Origin: CAZUMJ01 sp964621605
GTDB taxonomy: Bacteria; Actinomycetota; Acidimicrobiia; Acidimicrobiales; Iamiaceae
DNA: 64,000 bases
Direction of reading: 5' to 3'
Assembly: GCA_964621605.1 (NCBI GenBank)
Contig: CAZUMJ010000016.1
Span: forward strand, 1 to 64,000
Numbering within the stretch: position 1 is the stretch's first letter; each line of letters begins with the position of its first letter. The position numbers were made by a program, and so were the translations under genes. The notes beneath the pieces are model-generated. The model was not told the DNA's origin and searched no databases. It saw nothing but the letters and a program-made list of their open reading frames with translations. Shown here one piece after another: positions 1 through 8,210 of the stretch.

Positions 1-75
1 GCGCATCCGATCTGGTTCGAGACCGGAGACCCCTGAGCTCACCGAGTCCGCCTCTGCCTTCCTAGGCTTGACGGG

Positions 76-1773
76 GTGGAGGAGCACGCCGCGTCGAGGG
101 GAGATGTCGGGGAGGGCGAGCGCACCGTTTGCGCGGACGCGTCCGGCACGCGCGCAGCCAATTTCGCGGCCGGGCTAGCTGGCGTGGTGGCGGGAGGTGT
201 CGGGTTGAGTCTCGGCTCCCTCGTCGCCGTGTACCTCCGTCAGCCGACGCCGGTGAATGCCGTCGGCGACGTGGTGATCGCGCACGCGCCGGTCGGGGTG
301 CGAGAGTTCGCGATTCGAACATTCGGTCATCACGACAAGCAGGCGCTCCAGTTCGGCATCGCGGTGCTCGTTGCTGCAGCCGCCTATGCGCTGGGTCGGA
401 GCGCCCTCCATCGTGTGTGGCCGTTGCTCGTAGGCATCGCCGCGTTCACGCTCGCGGGTGTGCTGAGTGCGGTCTCGCGCCCGGCAGCCGGGGTCTCTGC
501 GCTCTGGGGTCCCCTGCTTGCGGGCTGCAGCACGTTGGGGGCGGTTTGGTTCCTCCTGCGAGCGGCGACACCCGGCGTGGGAGCAGAACCGGGCGCACGT
601 GCCGTGGAGACTGTCGCCCCGGCGGTCGTCGCTGCATCCGCAGAGGAGGCAACAGCGCGGACCGTCGTCCGACGGGTTCCGGGTAGATCGGTGGCCTCTG
701 CGGGCTTCGAGCGACGGCGCTTCGTCACCGCGACGGCAGCGGCGGTGGGCGTCGCTGGGTTCGCTCAACTCCTTGCCCGCAGGCGCCGCGGTGCAGATCT
801 GGCCGGGGTCGAGCACAGCGCGCCGGCGCACCTCCCTGACGCGCGTGCCCTCGATGACCGAGTTGCCACAGAGGCGGCACATCTCGACCCCGCAGTTCCG
901 TACATCACGCCGGTGGGGGACTTCTATCGGGTGGACACGGCGCTCGAGTACCCGCGGATTCGCACCGGCGACTGGCAGCTCGCGATCCACGGCCTCGTCG
1001 AGCGTCCGGTCACGCTGACCTACGACGACATCCTGCGGCTGCCCCAGGTGACGCGCACGATCACCCTCACCTGCGTCTCGAACGAGGTGGGTGGTGACCT
1101 CGTCGGAAACGCGCAGTGGCAGGGTGTGCTCCTGCGCGACCTGCTCGCGAAGGCCGTACCGCTCACAACCGCCGAACAGGTGGCGACAACCAGCGCCGAT
1201 GGGTTCACTGCAGGATTCCCCATCTCGTACGCGACCGACCCCGGCCGAGACGCCCTCCTCGCGATCGCCATGAACGGGCGCCCATTGCCGGTGCCGCATG
1301 GTTTTCCGGCACGCCTTGTCGTCCCCGGTCTCTATGGGTATGTCTCCGCAACCAAGTGGATCGTCGACCTCGCGATCACGACGTGGGACGACTTCGACGG
1401 CTTCTGGGTCGGCGAGGGGTGGGCGAAGCGTGCACCCATCAAGACCCAATCCCGCATCGATGTGCCGAAGGGCGATGTCGACGCGGGAACGGTGACGGTG
1501 GCGGGCGTGGCGTGGGCGCAGCACAGCGGCATCGCGCGGGTCGAGGTACGGGTGGACGACGGCGAGTGGCACGATGCGACGCTCGGCCAGGTTGCCAACG
1601 ACGACACCTGGTGCCAGTGGCGCTGGGAGTGGCGCGATGCGCGGCCCGGCAAGCATCGCCTCACGGTGCGAGCGACCGACAAGCGTGGCAGCACGCAGAC
1701 CGAGGTCGTCGGGGGTCCGCCGCCTGACGGCGCCACGGGGTGGCATAGCCGCAACATCACCGTGCGTGGATGA
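76..1773 (+). CDS. Membrane-anchored molybdopterin-dependent oxidoreductase (sulfite oxidase family)
   Basis: A 565-residue protein. Four hydrophobic segments (about residues 30-54, 92-109, 114-134, 140-162) precede a Glu-Arg-Arg-Arg-Phe stretch with a fifth hydrophobic run near 213-235, then a sulfite-oxidase-type molybdopterin domain. The invariant molybdenum-ligating cysteine is seen as C333 in the motif LTCVSN. The C-terminal 110 residues look like the family's Ig-like dimerisation domain. By family it would oxidise or reduce a small substrate outside the membrane with Mo-bis-oxo chemistry; the substrate cannot be read from sequence. No haem domain is visible, so electrons must go to a partner. 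The start is a GTG and the reading frame is open only just upstream, so the N-terminus is uncertain. Confidence 0.85.
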   Translation: MEEHAASRGDVGEGERTVCADASGTRAANFAAGLAGVVAGGVGLSLGSLVAVYLRQPTPVNAVGDVVIAHAPVGVREFAIRTFGHHDKQALQFGIAVLVAAAAYALGRSALHRVWPLLVGIAAFTLAGVLSAVSRPAAGVSALWGPLLAGCSTLGAVWFLLRAATPGVGAEPGARAVETVAPAVVAASAEEATARTVVRRVPGRSVASAGFERRRFVTATAAAVGVAGFAQLLARRRRGADLAGVEHSAPAHLPDARALDDRVATEAAHLDPAVPYITPVGDFYRVDTALEYPRIRTGDWQLAIHGLVERPVTLTYDDILRLPQVTRTITLTCVSNEVGGDLVGNAQWQGVLLRDLLAKAVPLTTAEQVATTSADGFTAGFPISYATDPGRDALLAIAMNGRPLPVPHGFPARLVVPGLYGYVSATKWIVDLAITTWDDFDGFWVGEGWAKRAPIKTQSRIDVPKGDVDAGTVTVAGVAWAQHSGIARVEVRVDDGEWHDATLGQVANDDTWCQWRWEWRDARPGKHRLTVRATDKRGSTQTEVVGGPPPDGATGWHSRNITVRG

Positions 1774-1833
1774 ACGGGCGAGGTCGGGACCTCTGTCACA
1801 ACCTTGGACGGTTCTTCCGGCTCAGGTCACAGA

Positions 1834-1849
1834 ACGCCTCCGGAGGCGT
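1834..1849. promoter_or_regulatory. 16-bp perfect palindrome upstream of gdhA, candidate operator
   Basis: ACGCCTCCGGAGGCGT is fully self-complementary and lies 57 bases before the gdhA start codon. Copies of TCACA flank it on both sides. It has no T-run, so a regulator binding site is at least as likely as a terminator for the preceding gene. The role is inference. Confidence 0.35.
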
Positions 1850-1905
1850 CACAATGGCCCCGTCTCGCAGCGTGCGGGGCGGCGTGGCCAGAGGAGTGAC
1901 CAGGA

Positions 1906-3255
1906 ATGACCACCGGGTTCGAAGACCGGATCGAGCGCGTCTACCAGCAGGTGTTGCGCCGCAATCCAGCGGAGTCCGAGTTCCATCAGGCGGTGCGGGA
2001 GGTGCTGGACAGCCTCACACCCATCCTGCGGCGCCACCCGGAGTACCTCGAGACCCGCCTCCTCGACAGGCTCGTCGAGCCCGAACGGCAGATCATCTTC
2101 CGTGTGCCCTGGGAAGACGATGCCGGGCAGGTTCAGGTGAATCGGGGCTTCCGCGTCGAGTTCAACAGCGCACTCGGGCCGTACAAGGGCGGCCTGCGGT
2201 TCAGGCCGAGCGTCTACCTGGGCATCATCAAGTTCCTCGGCTTCGAGCAGATCTTCAAGAACGCACTCACCGGGCTGCCGATCGGCGGCGGCAAGGGCGG
2301 CTCCGACTTCGATCCCAAGGGTCGCTCCGACAGAGAGGTGATGCGGTTCTGTCAGAGCTTCATGACCGAGCTCTACCGGCATCTCGGCGAGTACACAGAC
2401 GTGCCTGCTGGCGACATCGGCGTCGGCGGTCGGGAGCTCGGGTACCTGTTCGGCCAGTACAAGCGCATCACCAACCGCTACGAGTCCGGGGTGCTCACCG
2501 GTAAGGGGCTCGGGTGGGGCGGCGCACGCGTCCGCACCGAAGCCACCGGGTACGGCTGCACGTTCTTCGTCGACGAGATGCTGCGCGCCCGGGGCGAGTC
2601 GTTCGATGGCAAGCGGGTGGTCGTGTCTGGTTCCGGGAACGTTGCCATCTACACGATTCAGAAGGTGCACCAGCTCGGTGGGACCGTGGTCGCATGCTCG
2701 GACTCTGACGGCTACATCGTGCACGAGTCCGGCATCAACCTCGACCTCGTGAAGCAGATCAAGGAGGTCGACCGCGGCCGCATCGCGACATACGCCGAGC
2801 ACGAGCCTTCAGCCGCGTACGTGGCCAAGGGATCCATCTGGGATGTGCCGTGCGACGTGGCCATGCCGTCCGCGACCCAGAACGAGCTCGACGGCGCGGC
2901 CGCGGCGACGCTCGTGCGCAACGGTTGTCGTGCGGTGGGCGAAGGGGCGAACATGCCCTCGACGCCGGAAGCTGTCCGTACCTTTCTCGATGCCGGTGTC
3001 GCCTTCGGCCCAGGGAAGGCCGCCAACGCCGGTGGTGTTGCCACATCCGCCTTGGAGATGCAGCAGAACGCCAGTCGCGATTCGTGGTCGTTCGAGTACA
3101 CCGAGACGCGGCTCTCCGAGATCATGGCCGACATCCATCGTCGCTGCTTCGACACCGCCGACAGCTACGGGGTTCCCGGCAACTACGTGGTCGGTGCGAA
3201 CATCGCCGGCTTCGTCAGAGTGGCTGACGCGATGGCGGCATTCGGTTTGGTCTGA
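1906..3255 (+). CDS. gdhA: Glutamate dehydrogenase, class I hexameric type
   Basis: Interconverts glutamate with 2-oxoglutarate plus ammonia. The 449-residue length is typical of the small hexameric (usually NADP-dependent) class, not the 1600-residue mycobacterial NAD enzyme. The substrate-binding region GPYKGGLRF and the glycine-rich GGGKGGSDF with K130 are present, followed by a Rossmann motif SGSGNVAIYT near residue 242. The start is ATG with an AGAGGAG ribosome site about 10 bases upstream. It is a single gene with its own upstream region. A garA homologue lies 5 kb downstream; GarA inhibits GDH in mycobacteria, but whether it acts on this enzyme class is unknown. Confidence 0.95.
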   Translation: MTTGFEDRIERVYQQVLRRNPAESEFHQAVREVLDSLTPILRRHPEYLETRLLDRLVEPERQIIFRVPWEDDAGQVQVNRGFRVEFNSALGPYKGGLRFRPSVYLGIIKFLGFEQIFKNALTGLPIGGGKGGSDFDPKGRSDREVMRFCQSFMTELYRHLGEYTDVPAGDIGVGGRELGYLFGQYKRITNRYESGVLTGKGLGWGGARVRTEATGYGCTFFVDEMLRARGESFDGKRVVVSGSGNVAIYTIQKVHQLGGTVVACSDSDGYIVHESGINLDLVKQIKEVDRGRIATYAEHEPSAAYVAKGSIWDVPCDVAMPSATQNELDGAAAATLVRNGCRAVGEGANMPSTPEAVRTFLDAGVAFGPGKAANAGGVATSALEMQQNASRDSWSFEYTETRLSEIMADIHRRCFDTADSYGVPGNYVVGANIAGFVRVADAMAAFGLV

Positions 3256-3334
3256 GGGTTCCCAGGTTGCGCATTTCGAATCGGCGGTGACTCGCCGCGC
3301 GGACGAGGCGCGTCGACGAGCGCACGCACGCGTG

Positions 3335-3340
3335 TACCTT
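3335..3340 (+). promoter_or_regulatory. -10-like TACCTT, 7 nt before SRAP start
   Basis: No Shine-Dalgarno is present, which suggests a leaderless mRNA beginning at or next to the GTG at 3348. Confidence 0.4.
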
Positions 3341-3347
3341 CGCTCGT

Positions 3348-4070
3348 GTGTGCGGCAGGTTCGTGTCAACCTCAGGGGCCCAACAACTCGCGACCTACTT
3401 CGACGCGACGCTGACCGAGGCCGACCTGCAGCCGAGCTACAACGTGGCGCCCACCACCGACGTGTACGTCGTGCTCGACAACGGCGAGGCACGTCGCGTG
3501 ACAGCCGCGCATTGGGGGCTTGTGCCGAGCTGGGCGAAGGACCCCAAGATCGGTAACCGGATGATCAACGCACGTGCGGAGACGATCACTGAGAAGTCGG
3601 TGTACCGCAATGCGTTCCGGCGGCGGCGCTGCATCGTCCCCGTCGACGGGTTCTACGAATGGGCGCCGATCGTTGGTGCGAAGCACAAGCAGCCCTACTT
3701 CATCCACGGGCGCGACGAGCAGCCTCTGGCATTCGCGGGTCTCTGGGAGCAGTGGCGTCGCGACGACGAGCCGGCATTGCGCTCATGCACGATCGTCACG
3801 TGTGCCGCGAACGAGGTCATGGCGCCGATCCACGACCGGATGCCAGTGATCCTTCCGGCATCGGCGTGGAACGAATGGCTCGACCCGACCAATGACGACC
3901 AGGTCGGCCTCCAGGGCCTGCTCGTGCCCGCGCCTCCGGCTCTGCTGGTCGTTCGTCCGGTGAGCACCGAGGTGAACAACGTGCGGAACAAGGGCGCGCA
4001 CCTGCTGGATCCGGTGGACGTGTCGGCGGTCGATGCAGCGCCTGCTGCCAACGACGACGCGGACGGTTGA
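3348..4070 (+). CDS. SOS response-associated peptidase / abasic-site crosslinking protein (SRAP, YedK/HMCES family)
   Basis: A 240-residue SRAP-domain protein. After removal of Met1 the catalytic Cys2 becomes the N-terminal residue (MCGRFV), as the family requires for forming a thiazolidine crosslink to abasic sites in single-stranded DNA. The conserved NARAET, DGFYEW and APIHDRMP motifs carry the other active-site residues. The start is GTG, and the Cys2 position fixes it. The gene ends flush against the convergent HIT gene: its TGA occupies 4068-4070 and the HIT stop begins at 4071. No LexA-like box was recognised. Confidence 0.93.
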   Translation: MCGRFVSTSGAQQLATYFDATLTEADLQPSYNVAPTTDVYVVLDNGEARRVTAAHWGLVPSWAKDPKIGNRMINARAETITEKSVYRNAFRRRRCIVPVDGFYEWAPIVGAKHKQPYFIHGRDEQPLAFAGLWEQWRRDDEPALRSCTIVTCAANEVMAPIHDRMPVILPASAWNEWLDPTNDDQVGLQGLLVPAPPALLVVRPVSTEVNNVRNKGAHLLDPVDVSAVDAAPAANDDADG

Positions 4071-4493
4071 TCAGTCGGAGGCCTCTGCGTGACCCGCGTC
4101 GCGCAGCGCTCGTCTGAGCGCATGCGCTGCCGTATCCAGCGCCTCCGGCGAAGGGTTCTGGTCTGCCCGTGCAAGGTTGAGGTCCGCCTCTTGATCGATC
4201 GGGAGGACGTGCAGGTGCACGTGCGGTACCTCCAACCCGGCGATGATCAGGCCGACCCGCTGCGCGGCGAACGCATGCAGCTGTGCGCGGCCGATGCGCT
4301 GTGCCACCGCGCTCAGATGCCCCAGGACCTCGCCGGGCAGGTCGAGCCAATGGTCAACCTCGAGCCGGGGAACCACGAGCGCATGGCCCGGACGTACCGG
4401 GTTGATCGTGAGGAAGGCGACCGCGAGCTCGTCACGCCAGACGAACCTGCCGGGGAGCTCGCCGTCGATGATTCGGGTGAACAAGGTAGGCAC
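4071..4493 (-). CDS. HIT family nucleotide-binding protein
   Basis: A 140-residue histidine-triad protein, a nucleotidyl hydrolase or transferase superfamily that acts on nucleoside phosphoramidates and related substrates. The triad HVHLHV is at residues 91-96, with the catalytic histidine in the middle. The start is taken as GTG at 4493 because the HIT domain begins at once (PTLFTRIIDGE) and a GGAGG lies 6 bases upstream. The frame stays open further upstream, but that part overlaps the divergent phosphatidyltransferase and shows no domain. The physiological substrate is unknown. Confidence 0.9.
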   Translation of the reverse strand: MPTLFTRIIDGELPGRFVWRDELAVAFLTINPVRPGHALVVPRLEVDHWLDLPGEVLGHLSAVAQRIGRAQLHAFAAQRVGLIIAGLEVPHVHLHVLPIDQEADLNLARADQNPSPEALDTAAHALRRALRDAGHAEASD

Positions 4494-4547
4494 GACGGAC
4501 CTCCGTGGGGTGGCGACGCGGTCGACGGCACCGTAGCCGCGCACTTG

Positions 4548-4553
4548 TAGGCT
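4548..4553 (+). promoter_or_regulatory. -10-like TAGGCT, 6 nt before phosphatidyltransferase start
   Basis: Precedes the GTG at 4560 without any Shine-Dalgarno. It sits in the 66-bp divergent gap with the HIT gene. Confidence 0.4.
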
Positions 4554-4559
4554 CCGACC

Positions 4560-5216
4560 GTGTCCGTGCCAACCGAGGATTCGTCGCACACGTACAGCGG
4601 TTCGGCGGCTGGCTCCGGGTCGTGGCTGGCGCAGGCACGCGTCGCCACCGTTCCCAACGTGATCACCCTCATCCGGCTGGCGTGCCTGCCGCTCTTCCTC
4701 TACCTGTTGTTCGGGCGGGATGACCGACTCGCGGCCGCGTGGCTGCTCGCCGCACTGGGCGCCACAGACTGGGTGGACGGCTATGTTGCCCGCCACTTCA
4801 ACCAGGTCTCGGAGCTGGGCAAGATCCTCGACCCGGTCGCCGATCGGCTGTTGTTCTTCGTCGGAGCGGGGGGCATCCTCGCTGCAGGTGTCGTACCCGT
4901 TCCCTATGCGAGCGCTGTCCTGGTGCGCGAGGTGTTGGTCTCCGCTGCCACCATCGGCATCGCAGCGGCGGGCGGCCGGCGCATCGATGTGACCTGGTAT
5001 GGCAAGGCCGGCACGTTCGCCAACATGGTTGCGTTTCCCGCGTTCCTCGGGAGCCACTCGGCCGCGTTCTACGCCGACGCGCTCGGAGTGCTCGCGTGGG
5101 TGGCAGTCATTCCAGGGCTCGGACTCAGCTATTTCGCGGCGTATGGCTACATCCCCATCGCACGACGTGCCTTGGCCGAGGGGCGCGCGGCACGTGCCGC
5201 AGCACGACGAGGCTGA
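4560..5216 (+). CDS. CDP-alcohol phosphatidyltransferase (PgsA-like)
   Basis: An integral membrane enzyme that transfers a phosphatidyl group from CDP-diacylglycerol to an alcohol. The full family signature is present with correct spacing: D70, D73-G74, A77-R78, G87, D91 and D95. About six membrane segments fill the 218 residues. Family members make phosphatidylglycerol phosphate, phosphatidylinositol phosphate or cardiolipin, and the acceptor cannot be chosen from sequence. It lies 50 bases upstream of a sugar-nucleotide transferase fusion in the same direction. Confidence 0.88.
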   Translation: MSVPTEDSSHTYSGSAAGSGSWLAQARVATVPNVITLIRLACLPLFLYLLFGRDDRLAAAWLLAALGATDWVDGYVARHFNQVSELGKILDPVADRLLFFVGAGGILAAGVVPVPYASAVLVREVLVSAATIGIAAAGGRRIDVTWYGKAGTFANMVAFPAFLGSHSAAFYADALGVLAWVAVIPGLGLSYFAAYGYIPIARRALAEGRAARAAARRG

Positions 5217-5253
5217 AGCCGCTCCCGCGGCCTCGATCGACGAGAGGTCGGGG

Positions 5254-5259
5254 TAGCGT
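5254..5259 (+). promoter_or_regulatory. -10-like TAGCGT, 7 nt before nucleotidyltransferase fusion start
   Basis: Supports choosing ATG 5267 over the far upstream in-frame starts. Confidence 0.42.
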
Positions 5260-5266
5260 CGAGCAC

Positions 5267-7753
5267 ATGAAGGCCGTGATCATGGCGGGGGGCGAGGGAA
5301 CCCGCCTGCGGCCGCTCACCTCCAACGTGCCGAAGCCGATGCTGCCGCTGGCGAACCGCCCGATGATGGAGCACATCGTGGCGCTCCTTCGTCGGCACGG
5401 ATTCGACGAGATCGTGGTCACCGTCGCGTACCTCGCCAACAGCATTCGGACGTACTTCGGTGATGGCTCCGAGTTCGGGGTGCGCATGGTGTACGCGACA
5501 GAGGAGACCCCGCTCGGCACGGCCGGGTCGGTGCGCAACGCGATGGACGAGCTCGACGAGCGCTTCTTGGTCATCTCCGGCGATGTGCTCACCGACCTCG
5601 ACCTCAGTGCGATCCTGCGCTTCCACGAGGAGCGGGATGCGCTCGCGACGATTGGGTTGGTCGCGGTCGACAACCCGCTCGAGTTCGGCATCGTCATCAC
5701 CGGTGACGACGGCCGGATCGAGCGGTTCCTCGAGAAGCCGAGCTGGGGCGAGGTGTTCAGCGACACCATCAACACCGGGGTGTTCGTCCTCGAACCGCGC
5801 ATCTTCGACTTCATCGCGCCCGAGGGGCAGGTCGACTTCTCGAGTGATGTGTTTCCTGCCCTGCTCGCGGCCGGCGAGCCGCTCTACGGTTCGGTGCAGC
5901 AGGGGTACTGGGAGGACGTCGGCACCCTCGAGGCGTACGCGAGCGCCCACCAGGATGTGCTCGACGGTCGGGTTCAGGTCCAGCTTCAGGGTTTCGAGCT
6001 TGGCCACGGGGTGTGGCTGGGGGAGGGCGTCGACGTTCACCCCGAGGCTGAGGTTCAGGGTCCGGCGTTGATCGGTGACTACTGCCGCATCGAGAGCGGA
6101 ACCCGTCTCGGGCCCTACACCGTGCTCGGCTCCAACGTGCGCGTCAGGTCGGGTTGCGACCTCGAGCGCGCCATCGTGCACGAGAACGCCTATCTCGGTG
6201 AGGGCGTGCGGGTCCGTGGCGCCACCGTCGGGCGCGCGACCGATCTGCGTCGCGGGGCTCGTCTCGACGACGGCGTCGTGGTGGGCGACTCGTGCTTCAT
6301 CGGCGAAGCCGCCACGGTCACCTCAGGCGTGAAGGTGTACCCGTTCAAGACCGTCGAGGCAGGTGCAACGGTCAACGCATCGATCGTCTGGGAATCAAAG
6401 GGGGCACGCAGCCTCTTCGGTGCCGCAGGCGTCGTCGGGCTTGCGAACGTTGACGTGACGCCCGAGCTCGCGGCGCGCGTCGCGATGGCCTATGCGTCGA
6501 CGCTCAAGAAGGGCGCCACGGTCGTCACCTCACGTGACTCGAGCCGCGCGGGGCGCATGTTGAAGCGGTCCATGATGGCGGGCTTCAACGCTGCCGGAGT
6601 CGACGTGGTCGACCTCGAGGTGGCATCGGTGCCGGTGACGCGCTTCGCGGTGCGGCAACCACAGGTGTCAGGCGGGGTGACCATCCGTCTTGTCGAAGGT
6701 GACGCCCAGTCGGTCATCATGCGCTTCTTCGACGCCGATGGTCTCGACCTCTCCGAGACGGTGCAACGGAAGGTCGAGCGCCTCCTGCACCGAGAAGACT
6801 TTCGTCGTGTGCTCGCCGCCGAGATCGGCGACATCTCCTTCCCGCCCCGTGCGCTCGAGATGTACACCTCCGCGCTCGAGAGCACCGTCGACGTCGCCAC
6901 CGTGCGCGGCGCTGCGTTCAAGCTGGTCGTCGACTACGGCTACGGCTCCACCTCGTTCGTCATGCCGAACGTCTTGGGCAAGCTGGGTGCGGATGTGCTC
7001 GGCGTGAACCCCTATGCGTCGACCGCTGGCGTTCTCGAGTTCGACCGAGCGACGCACGCCGAGGCCGTGGCCGCTGTCGTGCGGGCCTCGGGAGCGCATC
7101 TCGGCGCCGTGCTCGACCCAGATGGTGAGCATCTCACGCTCGTCGATGACGAAGGTCGCGTCTTGAGCGACCACGAGTCGCTCCTCGCGTTCGCGCTCCT
7201 CGTTCCCGATCGTCTCGTGGGCGATGTCGTGGCCGTTCCGGTCTCTGCTTCGGATGCAGTCGGGCGCCTGCTGTCCACGCGCGGTGCAGCCGCCCTTCCG
7301 ACTCGGCTCTCGACGGCTGCGTTGATGGAGGCCGCGTGCGACCCGAGGGTCGGGTTCGCCGGTGACGATCACGGTGGCTTCATCCTGCCCGGATTCCTCC
7401 CGGCTTTCGATGGCGCAGCCGCGCTGGTGAAGCTCCTCGAGCTCCTTGCGCTCGGGAGTGACCGCCTGTCAGCGGTAGTTGACCGGTTGCCGACGGTGCA
7501 TCTCGTGCGTGGGTCCGTGATCACGCCATGGGACCGCAAGGGCCTGGTCATGCGGAGCCTGGTGGAGCTCGCAAAGGATCGCACCACCGAGTTGATCGAC
7601 GGCGTCAAGGTGCGCCACGAGGATGGCTGGGTGTTGGTGGTGCCCGACGTCGAGGAGCCCCTCACCCACCTGTGGGCCGAGGCCGACACCGAGGCGCGCG
7701 CTCGGGAGCTTCTGCACGAGTACACGAGACGGGTGCGGCAACTGCTGCGGTAG
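5267..7753 (+). CDS. Sugar-1-phosphate nucleotidyltransferase fused to a phosphomannomutase-like domain
   Basis: An 828-residue protein. Residues 1-235 are a nucleotidyltransferase with the GGEGTRLRPLT signature at residues 8-18. Residues 250-360 are a left-handed beta-helix of hexapeptide repeats. Residues 380-828 match the alpha-D-phosphohexomutase fold. The likely role is mannose-1-phosphate guanylyltransferase for GDP-mannose and cell-envelope glycans. The mutase part lacks the expected catalytic serine motif (Ser-His-Asn-Pro type). Its metal loop reads DPDGEHL instead of DGDxDR, and its sugar loop reads DDHGGF. The start at ATG 5267 is fixed by the domain beginning MKAVIMAGG; the frame is open upstream but overlaps the previous gene. 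Confidence 0.88.
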   Translation: MKAVIMAGGEGTRLRPLTSNVPKPMLPLANRPMMEHIVALLRRHGFDEIVVTVAYLANSIRTYFGDGSEFGVRMVYATEETPLGTAGSVRNAMDELDERFLVISGDVLTDLDLSAILRFHEERDALATIGLVAVDNPLEFGIVITGDDGRIERFLEKPSWGEVFSDTINTGVFVLEPRIFDFIAPEGQVDFSSDVFPALLAAGEPLYGSVQQGYWEDVGTLEAYASAHQDVLDGRVQVQLQGFELGHGVWLGEGVDVHPEAEVQGPALIGDYCRIESGTRLGPYTVLGSNVRVRSGCDLERAIVHENAYLGEGVRVRGATVGRATDLRRGARLDDGVVVGDSCFIGEAATVTSGVKVYPFKTVEAGATVNASIVWESKGARSLFGAAGVVGLANVDVTPELAARVAMAYASTLKKGATVVTSRDSSRAGRMLKRSMMAGFNAAGVDVVDLEVASVPVTRFAVRQPQVSGGVTIRLVEGDAQSVIMRFFDADGLDLSETVQRKVERLLHREDFRRVLAAEIGDISFPPRALEMYTSALESTVDVATVRGAAFKLVVDYGYGSTSFVMPNVLGKLGADVLGVNPYASTAGVLEFDRATHAEAVAAVVRASGAHLGAVLDPDGEHLTLVDDEGRVLSDHESLLAFALLVPDRLVGDVVAVPVSASDAVGRLLSTRGAAALPTRLSTAALMEAACDPRVGFAGDDHGGFILPGFLPAFDGAAALVKLLELLALGSDRLSAVVDRLPTVHLVRGSVITPWDRKGLVMRSLVELAKDRTTELIDGVKVRHEDGWVLVVPDVEEPLTHLWAEADTEARARELLHEYTRRVRQLLR

Positions 7754-7795
7754 CGGTGGCGGAGCGACCCGCGTCACCCACCGGCGGCGGTGCGG

Positions 7796-7801
7796 TAGTT
7801 T
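7796..7801 (+). promoter_or_regulatory. -10-like TAGTTT, 7 nt before gcvH start
   Basis: The gap to the previous gene is 55 bases and holds no Shine-Dalgarno for the ATG at 7809. Confidence 0.42.
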
Positions 7802-7808
7802 CTCGGTC

Positions 7809-8189
7809 ATGGAGCTTCCCGAGGACCTTCGGTATTCGCGCGATCACGAATGGGTGCGCGTCGACGGCGAGCGCGTCGTCGTTGGGATCACCGACTACGC
7901 CCAAGAGGCGCTCGGATCGGTCGTCTACGTGAAGCTGCCCGAGGTCGGAGAGTCCGTCTCGGCAGGTGGGGTCGTGGGCGAGGTCGAATCGACTAAGTCG
8001 GTGTCAGAGGTCTACGCACCCCTCGGCGGCACGGTCACGGCAGTCAACGACGCCCTTGGAGACGCGCCAGAACTCCTCAACGACGAGCCGTATGGCGACG
8101 GCTGGATCTTTGCGCTGGAGGGCTTCGAAGGCGATGCACTCAGCGAGTTGCTTGACGCCGCGGCCTACCGTGAGCTGACCGAAGACTGA
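7809..8189 (+). CDS. gcvH: Glycine cleavage system H protein (lipoyl carrier)
   Basis: Carries the aminomethyl group between GcvP, GcvT and lipoamide dehydrogenase. The 126 residues cover the whole family length. The lipoylation lysine is K63 in EVESTKSVSE. The start is ATG 7809, where homology begins (MELPEDLRYS). It heads a run of same-strand genes, garA, ftsR-like, DUF151, merR and gcvT, in the order known from the Mycobacterium tuberculosis Rv1826-Rv1832 region. Confidence 0.97.
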   Translation: MELPEDLRYSRDHEWVRVDGERVVVGITDYAQEALGSVVYVKLPEVGESVSAGGVVGEVESTKSVSEVYAPLGGTVTAVNDALGDAPELLNDEPYGDGWIFALEGFEGDALSELLDAAAYRELTED

Positions 8190-8210
8190 GATCCCCGCAT
8201 CGTCTCAGGA

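Noticed and set aside
175..1746. Long minus-strand open frame opposite the molybdopterin oxidoreductase
   Set aside because: It is antisense to a gene with clear motifs, and the translation is Arg-rich without domains; a normal by-product of high GC.
1780..1793. GAGGTC/GACCTC inverted repeat after the oxidoreductase gene
   Set aside because: The loop would be only two bases, too tight for a stable hairpin, and no T-run follows.
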